Part shown: positions 32,030 through 41,591 of the stretch, one piece after another
Layout: every line of letters starts with the position of its first letter
Numbering within the stretch: position 1 is the first letter of the stretch
Assembly: GCF_900091955.1 (NCBI RefSeq)
Contig: NZ_FMDF01000238.1
Location: 1-64,000 of the forward strand
Origin: Streptomyces sp. Ncost-T10-10d
GTDB taxonomy: Bacteria > Actinomycetota > Actinomycetes > Streptomycetales > Streptomycetaceae
DNA length: 64,000 bases
Reading direction: 5' to 3'
Position numbers and translations under genes: made by a program
The notes under the pieces: generated by a model
The model's database searches: none
What the model saw: the letters and a program-made list of their open reading frames with translations, nothing else
Told to the model about the DNA's origin: nothing

Positions 32030-32817
32030 CCACCACCGTCCCCACCTCCGAGCCCACCCCCACGTCCACCTCTGCCGCCTCCGCTGCCCGGGTCGTCGAT
32101 GCCGTGAAGCTCTACGGCACCGGCGAAACCCGGGTCAGGGCCCTCGACCGGGTGAGCGTAGATTTCCCGGCCGGCCGCTTCACCGCGATCATGGGACCCT
32201 CCGGATCCGGCAAATCCACCCTGATGCACTGCGCGGCGGGACTCGACACCCTCACCTCCGGCTCCGCCTTCATCGGCGACACCGACATCAGTGCCCTCGA
32301 CGACCGCAGGCTCACCCTGCTGCGCCGGCGGCGCATCGGCTTCGTCTTCCAGTCCTTCAACCTGCTGCCGACGCTCACCGTCGCCGAGAACATCACCCTC
32401 CCGCTGGATCTCGCCGGGGAGCGACCCGACCCGGAGTGGCTCGACGCACTCGTCGACACCGTCGGACTGCGGGACCGGCTGCACCACCGGCCCGGCGAAC
32501 TGTCCGGCGGACAGCAGCAGCGGGTGGCGGTGGCGCGGGCCTTCGCGGGCAGTCCCGATGTCGTCTTCGCCGACGAACCGACCGGCAACCTCGACTCCCG
32601 CGCCGGCCAGGAGGTGCTCTGGCTGCTCGGCCGGACCGTCCGGCAGACCGCCCGCACGGTCGTCATGGTCACCCACGACCCGGTCGCCGCCGCCCACGCC
32701 GACGAGGTCGTCTTCCTCGCCGACGGCAGGCTCGTCGACCGGATGCCCGATCCCACGGCGGAGCGCGTGCTCGACCGCTTCAAGTCCTTCGCCCCCCACC
32801 CGTCACGCAGGCGGTGA
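32026..32817 (+). CDS. MacB-type ABC transporter ATP-binding protein
   Basis: A 263-aa ATPase of the LolD/MacB group. Walker A is GPSGSGKST (residues 57-65), the Q-loop is FVFQSFNLLP, the signature LSGGQQQRVAVARAFA, Walker B VVFADEPTGNLDS and the H-loop VTHDP. The first 20 residues are a Thr/Ser/Pro-rich extension. It overlaps the SHOCT gene by four bases and is followed after four bases by the FtsX-type permease gene, with which it forms the exporter. Such pairs export peptides, antibiotics or lipids, or act as mechanotransmission complexes, rather than typical uptake systems. Confidence 0.93.
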   Translation: MTTTVPTSEPTPTSTSAASAARVVDAVKLYGTGETRVRALDRVSVDFPAGRFTAIMGPSGSGKSTLMHCAAGLDTLTSGSAFIGDTDISALDDRRLTLLRRRRIGFVFQSFNLLPTLTVAENITLPLDLAGERPDPEWLDALVDTVGLRDRLHHRPGELSGGQQQRVAVARAFAGSPDVVFADEPTGNLDSRAGQEVLWLLGRTVRQTARTVVMVTHDPVAAAHADEVVFLADGRLVDRMPDPTAERVLDRFKSFAPHPSRRR

Positions 32818-32821
32818 CGAC

Positions 32822-35392
32822 ATGACCAGCACCCGGGCCTCCGTACGCCTGAGCATCTCCTCACTCCGCGCCCACAAGCGCCGCTTCGCCGGTACGTTCG
32901 TCGCCGTCCTGCTCGGCGTCGCGTTCCTCACCGGGACGCTCGTCATGGGCGACACCCTCCGCGCGAGCTTCGACACCCTGTTCGGCAACGCCACCGCCGG
33001 TACCGACGCCGTCGTGCGCAGCTCCAACGTGGTCACGGTCCCCGGCGAGTCCCAGGGCACCCGGCAGCCGGTGAGCACCGCACTCGTGAAGAGGATCGAG
33101 CAGGTCCCCGGTGTCGCCGCGGCGGCCCCCGACATCCAGGGCGCCGGCCAGCTCATCGGTTCCGACGGAAAACCCATCGGCGGTCAGGGGCCGCCCACCC
33201 TCGCCGGCAACTGGATCGACGACCCGCAGCTCAATCCGTACCGGCTCGCCGCCGGACGCGCCCCGTCCGCGCCCGGTGAGGTCGTCATCAACCGCGGCAC
33301 CGCCGACCGGGGCGGGCTCGGGATCGGCGACACGACCGTGCTGCGCACCCCCGACCCCGTGCACGTCACGATCGTCGGGCTGGCCACCTTCGGCGGCCAG
33401 GACGGCATGGGCCAGGTCACCTACACCGCTATGACGCAGGCCGATGCCGAGAAGTACCTCACGCCGAAGCCCGGCGAGGCATCGACCATCCAGGTGCGCG
33501 CAGGCCCCGGCACCAGCCAGCAGCATCTCGTGGACGCACTGCGCCCTGTACTCCCCAAGGACGTCGAGGCCATCACCGGACAGGCATCGGCCGCCGAGAA
33601 CCGGGACATGATCTCCGGTGCCTTCCTCAGCGTGTTCACCACGCTGCTGCTGGTGTTCTCCGGGATCGTGCTGCTGGTCGCCACCTTCTCCATCCACAAC
33701 ACTTTCGCGATCGTCGTCGCCCAGCGGACCCGCGAGAACGCCCTGTTGCGCGCCCTCGGCGCCTCCCGCAGGCAGGTCGTCGGCTCGACCCTCGTCGAGG
33801 CGGCCGCGGTCGGTGTGATCGCCTCCGCCGCCGGTCTGGCCGGTGGCATCGGCATCGCCGCCGGACTGCAGGCGCTCTTCCCCGCCGTCGGATTCCCGTT
33901 TCCCGAGGGAGCGCTGGTGATCAGCGCCGTCTCCCTGCTGCTGCCGCTCGCCGTCGGTGTCCTCGTCTGCCTCGGCTCCGCCCTCGTGCCCGCCGTCCGG
34001 GCCGGACGCACCGCTCCGCTCGCCGCCCTGCGCGAGAGCGCTGTCGACGACTCCGCGGCGTCCCGGGCACGTGCCCTCGCCGGGCTCGTGCTGCTGGTGG
34101 CCTCCCTCGGCACCATCCTCACCGGTGCCCTGGCCGATGTGTCCGTCCGGCTGTCGGCCGCCGGCGCGGTGTCGGCACTCGCCGCGTTCGTGGTGCTCGG
34201 ACCGGTCGCCTCCTCGTACGCCGTTCGGATCCTCGGCGCCCCGCTCGACCGGTTGCGCGGTGTCACGGGCCGACTGGCCCGGCGCAATGCCCTGCGCAGC
34301 CCCCGGCGGACCGCATCCACCGCGACCGCACTGATGATCGGCGTCGCCGTGGTCTCCCTCTTCACCGTCTTCGGCGCCTCCCTGAAGGCGACCATGAACC
34401 AGACGGTCGACCGCTCCTTCGCGGGAGATGTCGCCATCAGCGCTCCCACCTTCGGGGCGGGCGGCAGCGGCCTCAGCCCCCGGCTGGCCCCGGCCGTCGA
34501 CCGGCTGCCGGAGGTCGCGACCGCCGTCGGTCTCGGCAAGGGGGTCGCGGAGGTCGACGGTGCGGGACGCGCGCTGACCGTCACCGACCCGGCCGCACTC
34601 GGCCGGGTCCTCGACCTCGGCCGGGTCGACGGATCGCTGAAGGGGCTGGGCGCGAACGGGATCGCCGTGTCCGACACCGAGGCCGGCAAGCGCGGTCTGC
34701 ACACCGGCTCCACCGCACGGCTCACGTTCACCGACGGCACGCAGCAGAACTTCACGGTCCGTGCCGTCTACGGCCGGTCGGAACTGGCGGGCGACTACGT
34801 CATCACCCGCCTGGCCTGGGCCCCGCATCGTGCACAGGACTCCGACTCGCTGATCGCCGTCGCCTTCAAGCCCGGTGTCACCACCGCCGACGGCAGAGCG
34901 GCGGTCGCGAAGACCGCGGCGGCGTACGGCAACCCGGACGTACAGACCCGCAGCGAGTACGCGCAGTCCTCGGCCGGCGGCATCGACATGATGCTCACAC
35001 TGGTCTACGCCCTGCTCGCACTCGCCGTACTGATCGCGCTGCTGGGCATCGCCAACACACTGACCCTGGCGCTTCACGAACGCACCAGGGAACTGGGCCT
35101 GTTGCGGGCCGTCGGACAGACCAGGAGACAGCTGCGGTCCATGGTCCGCTGGGAATCCGTACTGGTCGCGGCGTTCGGCACGGCGGGCGGCCTGTTGCTC
35201 GGCGGCGTCCTCGGCTGGATGCTGGTCAAGGCATCCGCGGGCACAGGCGAAACCGCCTTCGCCTTCGTGCTGCCGCCACTGCGGCTCCTGGTGGTGGCCC
35301 TTGTGGGAATCACCGCCGGGGCACTGGCGGGCTGGCGCCCCGCCCGTCGGGCGGCGCGGCTGGACGTGCTCCGCGCGATCGCCGCCGAATAG
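32822..35392 (+). CDS. FtsX-like ABC transporter permease
   Basis: An 856-aa membrane protein with two FtsX domains. An N-terminal helix (FAGTFVAVLLGVAFLTGTLV) is followed by a large extracytoplasmic MacB_PCD domain (about residues 40-250), then three helices with the FtsX motif QRTRENALLRALGASRRQVV. A second half repeats this: helix near 505, extracellular loop to about 710, then ALHERTRELGLLRAVGQTRR. This is a duplicated MacB-type architecture. It works with the ATPase encoded immediately upstream. ATG 32822 follows the ATPase stop by four bases. A very strong terminator lies nine bases after the stop. Confidence 0.93.
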   Translation: MTSTRASVRLSISSLRAHKRRFAGTFVAVLLGVAFLTGTLVMGDTLRASFDTLFGNATAGTDAVVRSSNVVTVPGESQGTRQPVSTALVKRIEQVPGVAAAAPDIQGAGQLIGSDGKPIGGQGPPTLAGNWIDDPQLNPYRLAAGRAPSAPGEVVINRGTADRGGLGIGDTTVLRTPDPVHVTIVGLATFGGQDGMGQVTYTAMTQADAEKYLTPKPGEASTIQVRAGPGTSQQHLVDALRPVLPKDVEAITGQASAAENRDMISGAFLSVFTTLLLVFSGIVLLVATFSIHNTFAIVVAQRTRENALLRALGASRRQVVGSTLVEAAAVGVIASAAGLAGGIGIAAGLQALFPAVGFPFPEGALVISAVSLLLPLAVGVLVCLGSALVPAVRAGRTAPLAALRESAVDDSAASRARALAGLVLLVASLGTILTGALADVSVRLSAAGAVSALAAFVVLGPVASSYAVRILGAPLDRLRGVTGRLARRNALRSPRRTASTATALMIGVAVVSLFTVFGASLKATMNQTVDRSFAGDVAISAPTFGAGGSGLSPRLAPAVDRLPEVATAVGLGKGVAEVDGAGRALTVTDPAALGRVLDLGRVDGSLKGLGANGIAVSDTEAGKRGLHTGSTARLTFTDGTQQNFTVRAVYGRSELAGDYVITRLAWAPHRAQDSDSLIAVAFKPGVTTADGRAAVAKTAAAYGNPDVQTRSEYAQSSAGGIDMMLTLVYALLALAVLIALLGIANTLTLALHERTRELGLLRAVGQTRRQLRSMVRWESVLVAAFGTAGGLLLGGVLGWMLVKASAGTGETAFAFVLPPLRLLVVALVGITAGALAGWRPARRAARLDVLRAIAAE

Positions 35393-35400
35393 CGCGACAG

Positions 35401-35446
35401 CGGAAAGTGGAGCGGGGCACCGGACGGTGCCCCGCTCCACTTTCCG
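35401..35446. terminator. Strong bidirectional terminator
   Basis: A perfect 21-bp stem (outer cggaaagtggagcggggcac) with a GGAC tetraloop lies between the convergent FtsX permease gene and the ATP-binding regulator gene. A-rich and T-rich tracts within the stem ends suit termination in both directions. Confidence 0.88.
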
Positions 35447-35455
35447 TCGGTGCTG

Positions 35456-35977
35456 CTAGCCGACCACCGACGACCGCGCGACGGAGGGCGTCCGGCCGTC
35501 CAGGTACGTCACGGCGTCCGGCTCGAAAGGGCCGTCGGTGGTTGCCCCGTACACCGCGTGCAGCGGTAGTGCGGTGAACAGGGAAGGCGCCGGAAGAGTG
35601 AACCAGACAACCTTCCCGGCCCCGCCCCTCGGGCAGACCCCCCAGCTCTCGCTGACCGCGGCGATCAGCGCGAGCCCGCGCCCCGACGTACTGGACGCAG
35701 AGGCCTCGCGCACGGTCGGCAGCCGTGGGTCGTGGTCGTGGACGGACACCGTCAGGCGTTCGAGCAGCAACTCGATCTCGACGGTGCATGACTTGTCCGG
35801 CTGGGCATGCCGGTGGACATTGGTCAGCAGTTCGGTGACGCCGAGCGCCGCATGGTCGATCAGAGGATCGAGATGCCAGTAGCGCAGTTGCGCCGAAACG
35901 ATTCTGCGGACCTGACCGATCCGCGACGGCAGGGCCTGGAGCTCCACCGTGCAGTGCCTGCTCGGCTCGCTGATCAC
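35456..35977 (-). CDS. RsbW-like ATP-binding protein (anti-sigma-type kinase)
   Basis: A 173-aa GHKL ATPase of the HATPase_c_2 group, common in Streptomyces as partners of BldB/DUF397 or anti-anti-sigma systems. The N box is ALGVTELLTNVHRHAQPD (Glu and Asn), the G1 box DHDPRLP, and the G2 box TSGRGLALIAAVSESWGV; the C-terminal part is GAGKVVWFTL plus a 35-residue extension. No partner gene is adjacent. The protein binds ATP and may control a sigma factor, but that is inferred from the family. The start is ATG 35977; the next 180 bp hold no gene. Confidence 0.85.
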   Translation of the reverse strand: MISEPSRHCTVELQALPSRIGQVRRIVSAQLRYWHLDPLIDHAALGVTELLTNVHRHAQPDKSCTVEIELLLERLTVSVHDHDPRLPTVREASASSTSGRGLALIAAVSESWGVCPRGGAGKVVWFTLPAPSLFTALPLHAVYGATTDGPFEPDAVTYLDGRTPSVARSSVVG

Positions 35978-36160
35978 GGCTGCGACTCCCCGAAATAGGT
36001 CCGGAAGAAGACGAAGGAACGATCCAGCAGATGACTGGCTGCTGATTCAGCTCCGGCGGTGCGGATCACAATGTCACCGCCGGTAAACCATGAGTGACGT
36101 GTGACCAATGTCGCTCAGGGGGCACGGCTCCGCAACTCGCGGTGTACCGGAGGCGCCCTG

Positions 36161-36478
36161 TCAGATCATCCGGCCGCCCGCACTGCGCAGCGTCTCGAGA
36201 AATCTGTGGGCCGGCCCGGCCTTGTCCGGACCGTGATTGCGCTGCCCCATCGTCAGTCGGTACCGCGTCCCGTTGAGGCGCGCCACGGCCGCACCGGCTC
36301 CGGCGAACCATGGCCTGCCCGCGCTCACCGCCCCCACCGGGGCGCTGTCGATCTCCCGGCCGTAACTGGTCAGCAGAGCCAGTCTGCCGTCCTTGACGAT
36401 CACCTGTCCCGCCCGCGTGAGTGAACGGGCCCACCGCTCGATCCTTACCCCCGTCGCACTGAACTCCGTTTCCGGCAT
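36161..36478 (-). CDS. Conserved hypothetical protein (105 aa)
   Basis: A small basic protein. ATG 36478 follows GAAGGGGGCGAAG. The sequence GVRIERWARSLTRAGQVIVK, DGRLALLTSYGREIDSAPVG and AVARLNGTRYRLTMGQRNHG alternates short hydrophobic strands, as in a small beta-barrel (PH-like) fold. I recall similar uncharacterised Streptomyces proteins but no function. It is divergent from the cds1-type gene with about 200 bp between, and no operator stands out. Confidence 0.7.
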   Translation of the reverse strand: MPETEFSATGVRIERWARSLTRAGQVIVKDGRLALLTSYGREIDSAPVGAVSAGRPWFAGAGAAVARLNGTRYRLTMGQRNHGPDKAGPAHRFLETLRSAGGRMI

Positions 36479-36686
36479 GACTGCTTCGCCCCCTTCGTAA
36501 CGCTTCTGATGGGCAGTCTGCACAAGCCGGGGCCGACGCGCCAGGCTGCGTCCCGGGTCGATGTCGCAGCTGCCCCGCCCGCCAACGCCAAGGCAGGGCT
36601 ATGGACCATCAAAGCGAACGTTTGTGCAGGTGGACGGAATATCGTTGACGGTGGAGAGTGGCGGCGACACGAGGAGGAACGCGCTG

Positions 36687-37820
36687 ATGGGCACCACAAT
36701 GCACAGAGATGACGGCCGGGCCACGGCGACCATCGACATCGACCGCTCCGACCCCGAGTACCGGGCCTGGCTCAAGGAAGCCGTACGCAAGGTCCAGGCC
36801 GACGCCAATCGCTCCGCCGACACCCATCTGCTGCGCTTCCCGCTGCCCGAGGCATGGGGCATCGACCTCTATCTCAAGGATGAGTCGACGCACCCCACCG
36901 GCAGCCTCAAGCATCGGCTGGCCCGCTCGCTCTTCCTCTACGGGCTCTGCAACGGCTGGATCCGGCCGGGCAAGCCGGTGATCGAGGCGTCCAGCGGTTC
37001 GACGGCCGTCTCGGAGGCGTACTTCGCCAAGCTGATCGGTGTGCCGTTCATCGCCGTGATGCCCCGCACCACCAGCCCCGAGAAGTGCCGCCTGATCGAA
37101 TTCCACGGCGGCCGCTGCCACTTCGTCGACGATTCACGGAAGCTGTACGAGGAGTCCGCCGAGCTCGCCGCCGATAGCGGCGGCCACTACATGGACCAGT
37201 TCACCTACGCCGAACGGGCCACCGACTGGCGCGGGAACAACAACATCGCCGAGTCGATCTACCAGCAGCTGGGGCTGGAGCGCTACCCGGAGCCGACGTG
37301 GATCGTGGCCACGGCCGGAACCGGTGGCACCTCGGCCACCATCGCCCGCTACGTGCACTACATGCAGTTCGACACCCGGATCTGTGTGCCCGACCCGGAG
37401 AACTCCTGCTTCTTCGACGGCTGGACCCACCACAACCCCCTGGCCACCAGTGACTGCGGTTCCCGGATCGAGGGCATCGGCAGGCCCCGGATGGAGCCGA
37501 GCTTTGTGCCCGGGGCCATCGACCGCATGATGAAGGTGCCGGACGCAGCCAGTGTCGCGGCTGTGCGCGCCCTGGAAAAGGCCATCGGCCGGAAGGCGGG
37601 CGGCTCCACCGGCACCGGACTGTGGAGCGCGTTCAAACTGGTCGCCGAAATGGTCGAGCAGGGCAGCACCGGCAGCATCGTCACCCTGATCTGCGACCCG
37701 GGCGACCGTTACCTCGACAAGTACTACTCCGACAGCTGGCTCGCCGAACAGGGCCTGGACATCGCCCCGTACACGGAAACCATCGACTCCTTCCTGGCCG
37801 ACGGCAACTGGCCCGGATAG
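36687..37820 (+). CDS. cds1: PLP-dependent cysteine synthase-family enzyme, Cds1-type L-cysteine desulfhydrase
   Basis: A 377-aa fold-type II PLP enzyme. The PLP Lys is Lys75 in [15 protein letters not shown], the phosphate-binding loop is [16 protein letters not shown], and [16 protein letters not shown] is the substrate-side loop. The first block is almost the same as in mycobacterial Cds1, a desulfhydrase that turns cysteine into pyruvate, ammonia and sulfide, so I prefer that over a biosynthetic cysteine synthase. GAGGAGG lies ten bases before ATG 36687. It stands alone, with unrelated neighbours. Confidence 0.85.
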   Translation: MGTTMHRDDGRATATIDIDRSDPEYRAWLKEAVRKVQADANRSADTHLLRFPLPEAWGIDLYLKDESTHPTGSLKHRLARSLFLYGLCNGWIRPGKPVIEASSGSTAVSEAYFAKLIGVPFIAVMPRTTSPEKCRLIEFHGGRCHFVDDSRKLYEESAELAADSGGHYMDQFTYAERATDWRGNNNIAESIYQQLGLERYPEPTWIVATAGTGGTSATIARYVHYMQFDTRICVPDPENSCFFDGWTHHNPLATSDCGSRIEGIGRPRMEPSFVPGAIDRMMKVPDAASVAAVRALEKAIGRKAGGSTGTGLWSAFKLVAEMVEQGSTGSIVTLICDPGDRYLDKYYSDSWLAEQGLDIAPYTETIDSFLADGNWPG

Positions 37821-37859
37821 CCCGGACGGAACGCGGCGCACCCGGGTCCGCGGCCGCTC

Positions 37860-38339
37860 TCAGGCCGCGGGCCCGGCCAGCCGCCTGTCGAGATTGCGTA
37901 CCGCGTCCCGGAAAGCCCGGCCCACCCCCGACCGGCCCAGCCGCAGCGCGAACCGGAAGGGTGCGGAACCGTCCGCGGCGAACGTCCACCGCACCCGCGT
38001 CCCGGTCCCGGCCGGGGTGAGCCGCCACTCCTCCAACAGGGCCCGCAGGCCAGGGGCGTTCGACTCGTCGACCCGGTAGACGTACCGCTCGCCGGGTGCC
38101 GCCGCGATGATCGTCTCGCGCAACACCGTGCCGCCCTTGAGCCGGACCTCGCGACCTGCGCCGTCCTCGGTGGGCCGGGCCGCAGTCACCGAGGTGAACC
38201 AGCTGGGCCAGCCCGCCACATCATCGGTGAGCGCACGGTAGACCACCTCGGGAGGCGCTGACACCTCGGCGGCGAAAACCAGTCGCAGCGGAGCGGATTC
38301 GACGAAGTCGAGGTCGACGGAACGGAGTCGGCGTGGCAC
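37860..38339 (-). CDS. SRPBCC-family protein
   Basis: A 159-aa START-like protein (polyketide cyclase/dehydratase type). FAAEVSAPPEVVYRALTDDV and WPSWFTSVTAARPTEDGAGR form the N-terminal strand/helix of the fold. LLEEWRLTPAGTGTRVRWTF continues the beta sheet and FRDAVRNLDRRLAG the long C-terminal helix. Such proteins bind hydrophobic ligands in a deep cavity. The start is set at GTG 38339 because GGGAGG then has eight-base spacing; the in-frame GTG 38348 would overlap the ribosome site. It converges with cds1. Confidence 0.85.
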   Translation of the reverse strand: MPRRLRSVDLDFVESAPLRLVFAAEVSAPPEVVYRALTDDVAGWPSWFTSVTAARPTEDGAGREVRLKGGTVLRETIIAAAPGERYVYRVDESNAPGLRALLEEWRLTPAGTGTRVRWTFAADGSAPFRFALRLGRSGVGRAFRDAVRNLDRRLAGPAA

Positions 38340-38439
38340 GGATCGCACCTCCCATGAGGTCGGCGGCGGGCGGGGTAGCGCACCATAGCTGGCGCATCGT
38401 CAGATGTCCCTGCTCGAAAGGGTGTTACGCGGCAGAGTG

Positions 38440-39936
38440 CTACGGGACCGCTCGTGCGGCTGCGGTGATGTTGCGGGCCATACCGCCGAACACCACCGAG
38501 TGGAACGGCCACACGCTCCACCAGTAGGCGTGGCCCAGCAGTCCGTGCGGATGGAACAGCGCCCGTTGTCGATAGACCGTCCGCCCCTGCTCGTTCTGGT
38601 CCACCGACAGTTCGAGCCAGGCCGGACCGGGCAGCCGCATCTCCGCGCGCAGCCGCAGCAGCTCACCCGGAACGATCTCCTCCACACGCCAGAAGTCCAA
38701 TGAGTCGCCCACCCGCAGCCGCTGCGCGTCCCGCCGCCCGCGCCGCAGCCCGACGCCACCGATGATCCGGTCGAGCCATCCCCTCACGGCCCAGGCCAGC
38801 GGGAAGGAGTACCAGCCGTTCTCGCCCCCGATGCCCTCGATCACCCGCCACAGCGCGTCCGGCGCCACCGGCACCGTGAGTTCCCGTTCGTCGCTGTAGA
38901 GACTGCCGCCGGACCAGTCGGGGTCGGTGGGCAACGGGTCACTGGGGGCACCGGGCACCGCCGCGGACGACCAGCGGGTGTCGACCCGGGCATCCTTGAT
39001 CCGCTGGAGCGCCAGCCGCAGCGCCTGATCGAAGCCGATGGTGCCGTCGGCCGGATCGGGTACGTACCGGGCGATGTCGCGCTCGTGGCAGACCACCTCG
39101 TGGCGCAGCGACTGAGCCAGCGGACGGGCGATGGAGGGCGGCACCGGGGTCACCAGGCCGATCCAGAGACTGGAGAGTCCCGGGGTGAGCACCGGCACGG
39201 GGAGGATCACCCGGTGCGGCAGCCCGGCGACCGCGGCGTACCGCTGCATCATGTCCCGGTACGTCATGACGTCCGGGCCGCCGATGTCGAACGTACGGTT
39301 CACGTCGGCCGGCAGCTGGGCGCATCCGACGAGATACCGCACCACGTCCCGTACCGCGATCGGCTGGATCGATGTGCGCACCCAACTCGGGGTGATCATC
39401 ACCGGAAGCCGTTCGGTGAGATGACGCAGGATCTCGAACGATGCCGAGCCCGATCCGATGATGACCGCAGCCCGCAGGACGGCCGTCGGTACCCCGGAAT
39501 CCAGCAGAATGCGCCCCACCTCGGCCCGCGACCGCAGATGCGGTGACAGTTCCCGTTCAGGCACCCCGGCCGGAGTGAGCCCGCCGAGGTAGACGATCCG
39601 GCCGACCCCCGCCGCCCGTGCCTGCTCACCGAAGATTCGGGCCGCCTCGCGGTCCGTCTCCTCGAATCCGGGTCCGGAGCCGAGCGCGTGCACCAGGTAG
39701 TACGCCACATCCATGTCCCGCATCGCCGCCCGCACGGAGGCGGCGTCGGAGACATCGCCCTCGACCACCTCGACCCGTTCCGCCCACGGGTGGTCACGCA
39801 GTTTCCGCGGGGTCCTGGCCAGTGCGCGCACCTGGTGGCCGGCGTCGAGGAGTGCGGGCACCAGTCTGCCGCCGATATACCCGGAAGCACCGGTCACCAG
39901 ACAACGCGGCTGCGCACCACCGGAGGATTCGCTCAC
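38440..39936 (-). CDS. SDR-family NAD(P)-binding protein with C-terminal DUF2867
   Basis: A 498-aa two-domain protein. The N-terminal Rossmann domain (CLVTGASGYIGGRLVPALLD) belongs to the extended/atypical SDR group (NmrA-like). Its substrate domain has YYLVHALGSGPGFEETDREA and GRIVYLGGLTPAG. The C-terminal 160 residues are a START-like DUF2867 domain (SLDFWRVEEIVPGELLRLRA, MRLPGPAWLELSVDQNEQGR). GTG 39936 is the start, as GGAAGA lies upstream and the Rossmann motif begins 12 residues later. The gene lies head-to-tail with the next SRPBCC gene, which has the same fold as its own C-terminal domain. Confidence 0.88.
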   Translation of the reverse strand: MSESSGGAQPRCLVTGASGYIGGRLVPALLDAGHQVRALARTPRKLRDHPWAERVEVVEGDVSDAASVRAAMRDMDVAYYLVHALGSGPGFEETDREAARIFGEQARAAGVGRIVYLGGLTPAGVPERELSPHLRSRAEVGRILLDSGVPTAVLRAAVIIGSGSASFEILRHLTERLPVMITPSWVRTSIQPIAVRDVVRYLVGCAQLPADVNRTFDIGGPDVMTYRDMMQRYAAVAGLPHRVILPVPVLTPGLSSLWIGLVTPVPPSIARPLAQSLRHEVVCHERDIARYVPDPADGTIGFDQALRLALQRIKDARVDTRWSSAAVPGAPSDPLPTDPDWSGGSLYSDERELTVPVAPDALWRVIEGIGGENGWYSFPLAWAVRGWLDRIIGGVGLRRGRRDAQRLRVGDSLDFWRVEEIVPGELLRLRAEMRLPGPAWLELSVDQNEQGRTVYRQRALFHPHGLLGHAYWWSVWPFHSVVFGGMARNITAAARAVP

Positions 39937-40050
39937 CCGCCCGAGTCTTCCACCGGACCGCCGCACGGGGCCCGGTGGAGCACTCCGAACGGCGGCACCC
40001 GGGTACCCGGGCCCACCGCACCGCCACCGGCCCCGCGCAACCGCGGCCAC

Positions 40051-40503
40051 CTACGGATGCGGCCGCGCCGGACGGTCCAGTAGGCCCTCCAGCACCCTGC
40101 CGAAGACCCGGCGGCCTGCTCCGGCGAGCAACGGATCGGCCCATCGCGGCAGCAGTCGGACAGTCAGCTCCTCCACCCACACCACATGCGATCCGGAATC
40201 TGTCGGATACACGTCGATCGAGGCGCGGCCCAGCACCAGCGAACCGCGCTTCTCCAGTCGGCACAGCCCCGCGCGCCCGGCTGCGGGCGGTGTCCACCGC
40301 ACCACTTCCATCGGATCGTCGAACCCCAGCGGCCCCACACCCGTGCGCGCCACCAAAACGGTTCCGATCCGGGTCGTCAGCCCCGTGGGAACGGTGATCG
40401 TGGTCAGCGGTACCTGCTCCGCGTGCCGTTCCCAGTCCGTCACCCGGCGCCAGGACTCGGCTGCGGGCAGAGACGTGAAGCGCTCGATCCGGAAGACGGC
40501 CAC
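40051..40503 (-). CDS. SRPBCC-family protein
   Basis: A 150-aa START-like protein. FRIERFTSLPAAESWRRVTD, WERHAEQVPLTTITVPT and WVEELTVRLLPRWADPLLAG show the N-terminal strand, the first helices and the C-terminal helix. A TAGGAT box lies about eight bases before GTG 40503, so the mRNA is probably leaderless. Its stop is 114 bp before the SDR-DUF2867 gene, and the two may be co-transcribed as a small hydrophobic-ligand-binding module. The biochemical role is unknown. Confidence 0.82.
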   Translation of the reverse strand: MAVFRIERFTSLPAAESWRRVTDWERHAEQVPLTTITVPTGLTTRIGTVLVARTGVGPLGFDDPMEVVRWTPPAAGRAGLCRLEKRGSLVLGRASIDVYPTDSGSHVVWVEELTVRLLPRWADPLLAGAGRRVFGRVLEGLLDRPARPHP

Positions 40504-40568
40504 AGCACGATCCTAGGCCGTGTACCGCCCATCGCGAGCTGAGCGGAATCCGCGCACCGGCCCACCGT

Positions 40569-41459
40569 TCAGGAGTCGGCGTCCGCGATGCGGCCCGTCA
40601 CCAGCAAGCCCGGAAGGTGCTCCTCGATCTCCTCACGGGCGGCGGCCGACAGACCCGCGTCCGTCACGAACGTGTCCACCTGCTCCAGAGTCGCGAACGA
40701 ACTCAGGCCCACCTTGCCCCACTTGGTGTGGTCGGCGACCACCACCACACGCCGTGCCGACTGGACGAAACGGCGGTTGGTCTCGGCCTCCGCCAGATTC
40801 GGCGTCGAAAGACCGGCCTCCAGCGAGATCCCATGCACCCCGAGGAACAGCACATCGAAGTGGAGCGAGGCGATCGCCTGATCCGCGACCGGGCCGACCA
40901 GCGAGTCCGACGGGGTCCGCACCCCACCGGTGAGCACCACCGTGGCCGCCCCGGTACGCGCCCCGCCCGCGGCCCCCGACCGTTGCGCGGAGTGGAACAC
41001 ATCGGCGACCCGCACCGAGTTGGTCACCACCGTCAGATCCGGTACGTCCACAAGCTGTTGGGCGAGCGCATATGTCGTCGTACCGCCGGAGAGCGCGATG
41101 GCGCTGCCGGGCACGGCCATCGCTGCGGCCGCCCGCGCGATGTCCTCCTTGGCGCTCAGCTCCAGAGCCGACTTGGCCTCGAAACCGGGCTCGTGCGTGC
41201 TGGCCTCGACCACCGGAACGGCCCCGCCGTGCACCTTCTCGATCACACCCTGGCGGGCCAGCGCGTCCAGATCCCGGCGGACAGTCATGTCGGAGACGCT
41301 CAGCTTGCGGGTCAGCTCATTGACCCGGACCCCGCCGCGCCTGCGTACCTCGTCGAGGATCAGGGCGCGCCGCTGCTCCGCGAGCAGGTTCTGATTCTCG
41401 CTCAACGCCGGTCCGGTCCTTCCCACTGGCCGTACAACAGTCTCTTCGGACGGGGTCAT
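40569..41459 (-). CDS. DeoR-family transcriptional regulator
   Basis: A 296-aa sugar-phosphate-responsive repressor. The DeoR winged helix is QRRALILDEVRRRGGVRVNE, LTRKLSVSDMTVRRDLDALA and RQGVIEKVHGGAV. The C-terminal DeoR effector domain (DeoRC) has AIALSGGTTTYALAQQL, VTNSVRVADVFH, VVLTGGVRTPSDSLVGPVAD and VADHTKWGKVGLSSFA (the conserved DxTKWG motif). ATG 41459 is preceded by GGCAGG. It is isolated between an SRPBCC gene and a divergent membrane hydrolase, and the target operon is not obvious. Confidence 0.92.
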   Translation of the reverse strand: MTPSEETVVRPVGRTGPALSENQNLLAEQRRALILDEVRRRGGVRVNELTRKLSVSDMTVRRDLDALARQGVIEKVHGGAVPVVEASTHEPGFEAKSALELSAKEDIARAAAAMAVPGSAIALSGGTTTYALAQQLVDVPDLTVVTNSVRVADVFHSAQRSGAAGGARTGAATVVLTGGVRTPSDSLVGPVADQAIASLHFDVLFLGVHGISLEAGLSTPNLAEAETNRRFVQSARRVVVVADHTKWGKVGLSSFATLEQVDTFVTDAGLSAAAREEIEEHLPGLLVTGRIADADS

Positions 41460-41591
41460 CCTGCCACGCGGTGTCGTCGGCCGTCGCACTGGGGAGATTC
41501 CGTGAGGGCGGTGCGTGACACCGGCCCTCTTCCATGATTCTGGTGACCGTGCATCAGCACCCCCCCACGACCGAGAGAGCGAGTCACCCCA

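Noticed and set aside
32291-32821. N-terminal extension of the FtsX permease frame to 1033 aa
   Set aside because: It overlaps the ABC ATPase gene in another frame with S/P/R-rich sequence. ATG 32822 follows the ATPase stop directly.
32861-35440. 859-aa antisense frame under the permease gene
   Set aside because: Gly/Glu/Arg-rich composition typical of antisense frames in GC-rich DNA; the permease on the plus strand has clear domains.
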